Source of the DNA: Pyrinomonadaceae bacterium
Lineage (GTDB): Bacteria; Acidobacteriota; Blastocatellia; Pyrinomonadales; Pyrinomonadaceae
Direction of reading: 5' to 3'
Length of the DNA stretch: 5,125 bases
Assembly: GCA_014379075.1 (NCBI GenBank)
Contig: JACMMN010000111.1
Span: 1-5,125, forward strand
Part shown: positions 1 to 4,907 of the stretch, in pieces
Position numbering within the stretch: position 1 is the stretch's first letter
How the letters are laid out: each line of letters opens with the position of its first letter
Translations under genes and position numbers: made by a program
The notes under the pieces: model-generated
What the model saw: only the letters and a program-made list of their open reading frames with translations
Told to the model about the DNA's origin: nothing
The model's database searches: none

Positions 1-2
1 AC

Positions 3-6
3 AGGA
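3..6 (+). promoter_or_regulatory. Ribosome binding site of the asparagine-synthetase-like gene
   Basis: AGGA lies 8 bases before the ATG at 15, a normal Shine-Dalgarno spacing that supports this start. In frame 1 the preceding bases read ACA GGA TAA, so an upstream gene could end at 7-9, only 5 bases before this start. That would make the gene an internal member of an operon, but nine bases cannot prove it. Confidence 0.6.
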
Positions 7-14
7 TAACGCGA

Positions 15-1775
15 ATGACATTAATAGCAGGAATTATCAGTCGTGATCCGAATTCACCCGTTTCCGTATCGTCTGCCGAGTCGCTGAAAGATCTGATCTC
101 ACGAAACCTCTCGGATGAGCCTATTGTTTTTCAAGACAAGCATAGCTACATGCTTAAAGTCGACATTGGAGCATACGGTGAAACGGCTCACACGGTTGAC
201 GAAGACGGCACGCTGACGCTGCTCGCCGGGGAACCGCTACTCAGTGATGAGGGCGGCAGAAAGAGCCGGCAGGCCGACGTCGATTCGATTCACAACGGAT
301 TCATACGCCGGGACCGGGAGGTTTTGACAAAGGCTCAAGGAGTGTTCTGTGCGGCACATTATCATTCTTCGACGGGTACGCTTTATCTGGTAGCCGATAA
401 GCTCGGACTACGGCCGATATACTACTGGGTTGATGATGAGTATGTTGTTTTCGCCAGCGCATTGAGAATCCTCGAAGAATTTGCCGAAATTCCAAAGAAA
501 ATGGATCTTCGCGCCGTAACCGAAATAGTCGGCCTCAGTTATCCGCTCAGCGACCGCACACCTTATGCAAATATATTCAGGATCAAAGCCGCCGAAATCG
601 TGGAAATCTCAGGCAGCGCAATTTCCCGCAATAAATACTGGAGCTGGGATGACATTAAACCTTCGACAGAATCGGAAGAGGATCTGCTCAAGGAACTTTA
701 TGACCGTTTTGATAATGCCGTATCGGTAAGAAATGGTAGCGACACGGCAACAGTCGTTTATTTAAGCGGTGGGCTGGATTCACGTTGTGTTGCAGCGGCA
801 CTGCATTCAAATGGGGTTCGCATGCATTCCTTTAACTTTGCAAGACCCAACTCACAGGATCAATCCTTTGGACTTGAATATGCCCGGCAGATAAATTCGA
901 TTCATCAGGAAATACCTAAAGACCCCGGCAACCATGTGCCTGACTACTCCTCGATAATGGCCCAAGCTTGGGGTGAATCGAGTTTTCGCGATTCCTTACC
1001 CGTAGAACGCCCCGCCATCGTTTGGAGCGGTGAGGGTGGAAGTGTGGCCCTGGGACATGTCCATACTACTGTCAGGATCGTCGATCTTATGCGTGCAGGA
1101 AGGACCGAAGAAGCTATCGAAGCTTTTATCGAACAAGAATTTGTGTACCTTCCGTCTAAACTGTTCCGGCCCAAGATTTACGCCCGTCTCTCCGGTATTA
1201 TCAACCGGGGTATCCGCGAGGAACTCGTCGAAATAAACGCAACCGACCCGGCTCGCGGCTTCTTCCTATTCCTCCTATTGAACGACCAGCACCGTAAGCT
1301 CGCAAACCATTTCGAGAACATAGACCTGCACCGACTCGAATTTCAGCTTCCGTTTTTCGACAGCTCTTTTCTTGAACTAATAGCGTCTATACCGCTGGAT
1401 TACTGTCTCAAGCACAAGCTTTACACAAAATGGCTGGATCATTTTCACCCTTCCGTAACGGCGGTTCCCTGGCAGTCCTATCCGGGGCATGAGCCTTGCC
1501 CGATTCCGCCACCACCGGGCCTGACCTATCAATGGGCAGAGGATTTTCAAAAGAAGGAAAGAGTTTCCCAGAAAAAGCATCTGGCCCGTGAGGCGTGGAG
1601 AATGGTGACCTCAACCGATTTTCCGGGAAACATACTCAGCAAAAGAAATCTTCGATTGGCTTTCTGTGCACACGCAACCGGCCTTCGAGATTACGGCTAT
1701 ATAATTGATGGAGCCCGAATTTATTACCGATATTCAAAAAAATGCGGAGGACGATTTGATATCCAGCCGGATTAA
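15..1775 (+). CDS. Asparagine-synthetase-like ATP-dependent amide-forming enzyme without glutaminase nucleophile
   Basis: A 586-residue cytoplasmic protein of asparagine synthase (AsnB) architecture: an N-terminal class II amidotransferase-like domain (about 1-170) and a C-terminal ATP-pyrophosphatase domain (about 225-500). The N-terminus reads MTLIAGII, aligning with MCGIAGI but with Thr in place of the catalytic Cys2. The RGPD and NGEIYN glutamine-pocket motifs are not visible, although the structural ADKLGLRPIYY segment (127-137) remains. The synthetase half keeps the PPi loop SGGLDSR (251-257), a WSGEGG segment (337-342) and LPFFD (445-449), followed by lysines at 466, 468 and 472 where the catalytic Lys region falls. 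AsnB-family enzymes activate a carboxylate as its adenylate and attack it with an amine. With the glutaminase lost, free ammonia or an amine substrate is likely, as in beta-lactam synthetase and lasso-peptide cyclases. The context suggests polysaccharide or envelope tailoring. The family call is firm; the substrate is unknown. Confidence 0.88.
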   Translation: MTLIAGIISRDPNSPVSVSSAESLKDLISRNLSDEPIVFQDKHSYMLKVDIGAYGETAHTVDEDGTLTLLAGEPLLSDEGGRKSRQADVDSIHNGFIRRDREVLTKAQGVFCAAHYHSSTGTLYLVADKLGLRPIYYWVDDEYVVFASALRILEEFAEIPKKMDLRAVTEIVGLSYPLSDRTPYANIFRIKAAEIVEISGSAISRNKYWSWDDIKPSTESEEDLLKELYDRFDNAVSVRNGSDTATVVYLSGGLDSRCVAAALHSNGVRMHSFNFARPNSQDQSFGLEYARQINSIHQEIPKDPGNHVPDYSSIMAQAWGESSFRDSLPVERPAIVWSGEGGSVALGHVHTTVRIVDLMRAGRTEEAIEAFIEQEFVYLPSKLFRPKIYARLSGIINRGIREELVEINATDPARGFFLFLLLNDQHRKLANHFENIDLHRLEFQLPFFDSSFLELIASIPLDYCLKHKLYTKWLDHFHPSVTAVPWQSYPGHEPCPIPPPPGLTYQWAEDFQKKERVSQKKHLAREAWRMVTSTDFPGNILSKRNLRLAFCAHATGLRDYGYIIDGARIYYRYSKKCGGRFDIQPD

Positions 1776-1792
1776 TGTTGTGCGGCCTAATT

Positions 1793-3376
1793 CTACTTGC
1801 CTCCGACCATCTTCGGATCGAGATCTGCACCGATCCGCTTGCCGCCGAAGCCCTTATTTAGGTAGGGTCCGTCGCTACGCATTCTGTAATCTCCAGCGCC
1901 TGCATTCATAAAGCCTACTTGACTCAACGAACTCAAAAAAAAGTTCTTTTCACGGTATAGCGAACTTGCGCCGCCAACAATAATATTATTCGCGACCGTT
2001 CCGCCCGGGAAAAACTTGTCTATTGTGGCTTGCCCAGGCCCGAGACTGTCGCCGATCATGCCATATTCATTCTCAAAAACTATATTGTTGCGAAAAACGA
2101 AGCCTTTTATCGGCTCTCCATAGGCCATTGTTATATTGTTGCTCTGAATGATCGTGTTATTTTCAATTGTCAGGCCATCCCAAGCGGACGATTTAATGAA
2201 AAAACCATCTCCGCCCCATTTGTTCTTGTCGATGTCGGCGAATATGTTGTTGACTATTTGCAAATTTTTGCCGCCCTTTGCCTCGCCGCCCGCAAGATTA
2301 ATCGCTGTACCTGACCCGCGCACTATGTTATTGGAAAATACTACATCTTCGATGATCGCTTCCTTCCCGCTGTCTTCACGCGTTGTGAAAAGAATCGCCG
2401 CTCCATCCTGAGCGTCGGCCCAATTATTCGTCATTAAATTATATTCGACGCGAATGCGTTTCCCATCCTTAATTTCAAAAAGATTCTTAACGTCCCAGTT
2501 CTCGCGCCGCCAATTTAAGGGTTTATTCAGATGGTTCGAAGCTACGATACAGTTCGTCGGCGTGAGTTCGAGAGTCGACTCGGCTCCGCCGAAAAGGATA
2601 TTTTCTCCCGCTCCTTCCAGGTAATTATTTACGATCTCGATGGGGCCGTCTGTTGCCCACGCAGCGATCGCCTGGCTTTCCTCGCCGCTACGTTTAATGT
2701 CCGAAATATGGCTATTGATTATTTTTATAAATTTGCCGTTTGCGGCAATGCCCCGCCGTTGGCCGACCGTCGGACTTCCGTGAATGTAGACGCGGTCGAA
2801 CTCAATATGATGCGGCAGATCTTCCGTTCGCTTTTCCTCGCCTGTACCCAGTTGAATTATGTTATACAGCCCTTCGATCGTGTGTCCGAACTCAATCCCG
2901 ATAAACCGGAAATGATGGGCTCCGTCCGTAGCTGAAAGCACCGGCATCCCCTTGGCGTTTGCTTGCAGCTTAGGCAGAACAGAAGCATATTTTGAGGGCA
3001 CGATTCGCGTGTCAACGGCCGGAAGCTGATCGGCACTTGCCGAGGAACGAATTGTAATAAATTCACTTCCGGCTTTAACCGGCAGCTCGAATGAACCCTT
3101 AAATGTCGCGCCGGCCTGAAGCAGGATCGTATCGCCAGGTTTCGCTCGATTGAGAGCAGCTTGAAAATCGCCGCCTTGCTTGACGGTAATTATTGTGCCC
3201 TCAACCAAGAACGATTCACTCGAGACGTAACTCTTAAAACTCAGAAACATACCGGCAGCCAGTGGAATAAAAACGAGGAGGCTGATAAGGGCAAAGCGAT
3301 ATCCTTTTGTTTTTTTACCTTCTCTTTCCATCGGTTTTTGATTCATTTTCGGACTTCGACATTTGACGGTGATCAT
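1793..3376 (-). CDS. Membrane-anchored right-handed parallel beta-helix protein
   Basis: A 527-residue protein. A short basic N-terminus (KKTKGYR, 21-27) precedes one hydrophobic segment at about 28-48 with no clear cleavage site, so it is probably a signal anchor with the bulk in the periplasm. Residues 65-90 (QGGDFQAALNRAKPGDTILL) form the usual entry cap of pectin-lyase-fold proteins. From about 150 onward come repeated coils ending in Asn-rich turns at 250, 281, 313, 349, 376, 406, 430 and 463, spaced 24-36 residues, which is the asparagine ladder of a right-handed beta-helix. The C-terminus (YRMRSDGPYLNKGFGGKRIGADLD) resembles the common closing motif of these proteins. The fold is used by polysaccharide lyases, epimerases and surface adhesins, and no catalytic signature could be assigned. 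The start overlaps the methyltransferase stop (TAATG) with GGAA 5 bases upstream, indicating translational coupling. An internal ATG at codon 11 is an alternative start and would leave the anchor intact. Confidence 0.85.
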   Translation of the reverse strand: MITVKCRSPKMNQKPMEREGKKTKGYRFALISLLVFIPLAAGMFLSFKSYVSSESFLVEGTIITVKQGGDFQAALNRAKPGDTILLQAGATFKGSFELPVKAGSEFITIRSSASADQLPAVDTRIVPSKYASVLPKLQANAKGMPVLSATDGAHHFRFIGIEFGHTIEGLYNIIQLGTGEEKRTEDLPHHIEFDRVYIHGSPTVGQRRGIAANGKFIKIINSHISDIKRSGEESQAIAAWATDGPIEIVNNYLEGAGENILFGGAESTLELTPTNCIVASNHLNKPLNWRRENWDVKNLFEIKDGKRIRVEYNLMTNNWADAQDGAAILFTTREDSGKEAIIEDVVFSNNIVRGSGTAINLAGGEAKGGKNLQIVNNIFADIDKNKWGGDGFFIKSSAWDGLTIENNTIIQSNNITMAYGEPIKGFVFRNNIVFENEYGMIGDSLGPGQATIDKFFPGGTVANNIIVGGASSLYREKNFFLSSLSQVGFMNAGAGDYRMRSDGPYLNKGFGGKRIGADLDPKMVGGK

Positions 3377-4164
3377 TATTTTTCCATTTCGATCACCCGG
3401 ATACTCGCATAATAATTTAAAAATTTTACATTCTTCAACATTAGTCCATCTAGCCTGGTGGCCGATTTAAAGACCTTATCAGGCAGGCCCAGCATTTCCA
3501 CCAAATTTACAAAAGGTATTTGAAATGCCCGCGATCTATAATTTGTAAACTCGGCGGCAAAATCTTTTAGTTCCTTATCCGTCAGTGGCCTTTCGAAAGG
3601 GGAAACGTCCGGCGACTGATACGGGATCATTTTTCGTATAAATCTTATTAAAGCAGAATTGCGAACAGGCTCGAAAAAAATAGCTCGGCCGCCTTTTTTT
3701 AAAACCCTGAATACTTCACGTGACGCCAGATCCAGATCTAAATGATGGAGGATAGCCATTCCAAAAACAACATCGACGGACTCATTATCCAACGGCAGAT
3801 CGTGAGCTGAACCAACGCGAAATTCGACCCTTTCACCGAACCCATGGAGGTCTAAGCGCTTATTTGCCAGGTCAGTCAATTCCGGCGAGATGTCAACCCC
3901 AATTACTTTCGCTCCGTGATCGGCGAGCAAAACGCTGTTGTCACCTGAACCGCAGCCGTAATCCAAAACCGTTTTGCCGGCCGCATCGCCCAATAAGTAG
4001 TACGCGAATTCGAGCGGGTAAGGCGTATCGGCGGGCGGTTTTGAGTATCTTTCAATAATCCGGTCGCTAATCCGCAGATCGTCGGTTAGTTTCTTTTGCG
4101 CTTCGCTGGCGCTCCGTTCCACTTCCACGCTTTCCCACTTCTTTATTTCTACATTATTAGTCAT
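3376..4164 (-). CDS. Class I SAM-dependent methyltransferase
   Basis: A 262-residue soluble protein of the Methyltransf_11/25 type, which transfers a methyl group from S-adenosylmethionine to a small molecule or lipid-linked substrate. Motif I is VLDYGCGSGDN (66-76), the glycine-rich SAM loop. Motif II is VIGVDIS (87-93), with Asp91 in place to bind the ribose hydroxyls. The GSAHDLPL segment (118-125) and DVVFGMAILHHL (131-142) match the adenine pocket and motif IV, and VLKKGGRAIFFEP (154-166) is the usual post-motif III strand. The C-terminal 95 residues diverge and would carry substrate specificity. It is the first gene of a minus-strand pair with the beta-helix gene, overlapping it by one base. 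The start is fixed: the in-frame codon chain upstream is closed by a TGA seven bases before the ATG. Relatives act in ubiquinone, sterol, sugar and polyketide methylation, so the substrate cannot be told; glycan tailoring is inferred from the neighbours. Confidence 0.9.
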   Translation of the reverse strand: MTNNVEIKKWESVEVERSASEAQKKLTDDLRISDRIIERYSKPPADTPYPLEFAYYLLGDAAGKTVLDYGCGSGDNSVLLADHGAKVIGVDISPELTDLANKRLDLHGFGERVEFRVGSAHDLPLDNESVDVVFGMAILHHLDLDLASREVFRVLKKGGRAIFFEPVRNSALIRFIRKMIPYQSPDVSPFERPLTDKELKDFAAEFTNYRSRAFQIPFVNLVEMLGLPDKVFKSATRLDGLMLKNVKFLNYYASIRVIEMEK

Positions 4165-4178
4165 TGTTTTTCACCCAT
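4161..4178 (-). CDS. Possible five-residue leader peptide (MGEKQ) overlapping the methyltransferase start
   Basis: On the minus strand ATG GGT GAA AAA CAA TGA forms a five-codon open frame. Its stop overlaps the methyltransferase ATG as ATGA. A good GAGGAG (4192-4197) lies 13 bases upstream, longer than ideal. If translated, it would couple ribosome loading on the leader to the methyltransferase. Frames this short occur by chance, so this is only a possibility. The peptide has no run of one amino acid that would suggest attenuation. Confidence 0.15.
   Translation of the reverse strand: MGEKQ
4171..4176 (-). promoter_or_regulatory. Ribosome binding site of the methyltransferase gene
   Basis: On the minus strand GGGTGA sits 6 bases before the ATG at 4164. 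The match to the Shine-Dalgarno core is only partial. A stronger GAGGAG at 4192-4197 lies 27 bases upstream of the methyltransferase start, too far to serve it directly. Confidence 0.45.
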
Positions 4179-4210
4179 AGAAATTCTTTCGCTCCTCGGT
4201 CGGTCATTTC

Positions 4211-4238
4211 CTAATATTACTGGCTGACTATTTCACAA
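4211..4238 (-). promoter_or_regulatory. Weak sigma-70-like promoter candidate for the methyltransferase/beta-helix pair
   Basis: On the minus strand TTGTGA (4233-4238) and TATTAG (4211-4216) are separated by 16 bases, each matching four of six positions of the E. coli-type -35 and -10 boxes. Transcription would begin near 4204, giving a leader of about 40 bases that contains GAGGAG. The position is sensible but the match is weak, and the promoter consensus of the host is unknown. Confidence 0.2.
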
Positions 4239-4254
4239 TAGAAATGTAGCCATA

Positions 4255-4274
4255 CGGGCCCGCTGACCGGTCAG
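4255..4274. repeat. Two adjoining perfect palindromes, possible operator upstream of the methyltransferase
   Basis: CGGGCCCG (4255-4262) is directly followed by CTGACCGGTCAG (4263-4274); both are perfect palindromes with even symmetry. They lie about 17-36 bases upstream (relative to the minus-strand gene) of the weak -35 candidate, where an activator or repressor dimer could bind. The half-site TGACCG also appears once more at 4195-4208 as overlapping TGACCGACCG on the minus strand. No T-run follows on either strand, so a terminator is unlikely. Confidence 0.3.
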
Positions 4275-4535
4275 TTTTGAAAGGATTCTTGTCCGAGTTC
4301 TTTATAGTTACGCCTAATGTACACCCATTTTGGAATTTGTCCACCAAAAGATTCGAAGCGTGCAAATGTTTTCTCTTAGAAACGCAGAATATGGCGGAAA
4401 TTTTATAAAATTCGCCAAAAAAATACGCGCGAATTGACTTCCTTGATTCATACAAGGATAATCTCAATATTCCCAATCTGGAAATACCCCCAAGTTTCTG
4501 GAATTACTTTTAAATTACTTCTTTATGTTTAATAG

Positions 4536-4554
4536 TGTTAAAACCTATTTAACA
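4536..4554. repeat. Dyad TGTTAAA-N5-TTTAACA, operator-like
   Basis: Perfect 7-base arms, TGTTAAA (4536-4542) and TTTAACA (4548-4554), flank a 5-base spacer. The 19-base size with odd symmetry is typical of a dimeric regulator site. It is A/T-rich and stands first in a cluster of three dyads. No T-run follows closely enough to suggest termination. Confidence 0.4.
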
Positions 4555-4561
4555 TATCTTT

Positions 4562-4575
4562 GTTTTCGCGAAAAC
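4562..4575. repeat. 14-base perfect palindrome GTTTTCGCGAAAAC
   Basis: A perfect even palindrome centred on CGCG, 7 bases after the preceding dyad. A perfect 14-mer palindrome is uncommon by chance in a few hundred bases, so it is a candidate binding site for a symmetric regulator dimer. Its outer edges GTT...AAC echo the neighbouring dyads. Confidence 0.4.
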
Positions 4576-4585
4576 CAAATAAATA

Positions 4586-4608
4586 GTTACGAAGCATTGC
4601 TTCTTAAC
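4586..4608. repeat. 23-base near-perfect inverted repeat
   Basis: Outer arms GTTA (4586-4589) and TAAC (4605-4608) and inner arms GAAGCA (4591-4596) and TGCTTC (4598-4603) share the central base 4597, with a single mismatched pair (4590 and 4604). Ten of eleven pairs match. It could be a regulator site or form a stem in RNA. Its core GCATTGCT recurs at 4617-4624, 23 bases on. Confidence 0.4.
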
Positions 4609-4633
4609 GGTTCCGTGCATTGCTCAAAAGTGT

Positions 4634-4802
4634 AGCGACGCAGGAGTTTAATTTAGGTCCCACAGCTTACGTAAGCAATAAACACAATTTGTCAGTAAGT
4701 AGATTTGATCGATGGCCCGGGCATTCGTCCGGAACCACGGATATTGCTCAGCTACTTCCCTTTAGTCCTGATTTACGAGAACTAATCGAGTGAAACGTCG
4801 CT
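4634..4802 (+). ncRNA. Candidate structured leader RNA upstream of the exported-protein gene
   Basis: Hand pairing gives a nested fold. AGCGACG (4634-4640) pairs with CGTCGCT (4796-4802) as a closing stem. Inside are a small hairpin from the palindrome GCTTACGTAAGC (4665-4676), an arm closed by AAGTAG (4697-4702) with CTACTT (4752-4757), and a hairpin TTAGT (4762-4766) with ACTAA (4781-4785). The middle arm carries ATC/GAT and TGG/CCA steps and ends in CCGGGC (4717-4722) with GTCCGG (4727-4732) around an AUUC loop. If transcription starts upstream this would be a 5' leader ending about 105 bases before the start codon. It matches no riboswitch I know. Short stems found by eye are easily coincidental, so confidence is low. 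Confidence 0.2.
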
Positions 4803-4843
4803 TGTAGGAACGCTTTCAACATAACTTGGCTCGGCATTTTGTG

Positions 4844-4875
4844 CTTTTTTTCCAGTATTGAACGATTAAAAAAAG
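4844..4875 (+). repeat. A/T-tract inverted repeat before the ribosome binding site
   Basis: CTTTTTTT (4844-4851) and AAAAAAAG (4868-4875) are perfect 8-base complementary arms with a 16-base spacer. In RNA this would be a weak U-A stem just upstream of the AGGAA at 4895. It does not look like an intrinsic terminator because the stem has almost no G-C pairs. Confidence 0.3.
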
Positions 4876-4894
4876 GCGGCAGAATCTTTCCGGC

Positions 4895-4899
4895 AGGAA
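4895..4899 (+). promoter_or_regulatory. Ribosome binding site of the exported-protein gene
   Basis: AGGAA lies 8 bases before the ATG at 4908. The frame stays open upstream of this ATG, so the ribosome binding site and the signal peptide that begins here decide the start. Confidence 0.65.
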
Positions 4900-4907
4900 T
4901 ATCATTT

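Larger units (their letters stand above)
4165..4907. other. Long non-coding region between divergent genes
   Basis: About 740 bases separate the methyltransferase (leftward) from the exported-protein gene (rightward). No convincing gene lies here. The only longer open frame, 82 codons on the minus strand at 4228-4476, needs a TTG start, lacks a proper ribosome binding site, resembles no family I know and covers the likely promoter zone. Bases 4300-4620 are clearly richer in A+T than the flanking genes, as expected for promoter DNA. The region holds several inverted repeats, listed separately. I recognised no tRNA, known riboswitch consensus, insertion sequence or CRISPR repeat. Confidence 0.7.

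Noticed and set aside
301..1614. Open frames of 64-76 codons in other frames of the synthetase gene
   Set aside because: They lie wholly inside a gene with strong family motifs and have no binding sites or domains of their own.
2030..2935. Plus-strand open frames of 87-134 codons opposite the beta-helix gene
   Set aside because: They are antisense to a gene with clear beta-helix repeats, and their translations show no domain pattern.
4228..4476. 82-codon open frame on the minus strand in the intergenic region
   Set aside because: It needs a TTG start, has no well-placed ribosome binding site, shows no recognisable domain or membrane segment, and covers the likely promoter zone of the methyltransferase pair. 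It could still be a decayed gene remnant.
4630..4740. Cyclic-di-GMP-I (GEMM) riboswitch in the leader
   Set aside because: The conserved core of that riboswitch, including the GGCAAACC-like segment and the tetraloop-receptor arrangement, is not visible.
4813..4845. Sigma-54-like promoter (TGGC...GTGC) before the exported-protein gene
   Set aside because: The GG and GC doublets are not 10 bases apart: the position after the required spacing is TG, not GC.
4834..4851. Intrinsic terminator (GCATTTTGTGC followed by seven T)
   Set aside because: The stem is only three base pairs, far too weak for an intrinsic terminator.
4165..4907. tRNA or small CRISPR array in the intergenic region
   Set aside because: No T-loop GTTCRA motif with matching acceptor arms, and no repeated units with regular spacers, can be found.
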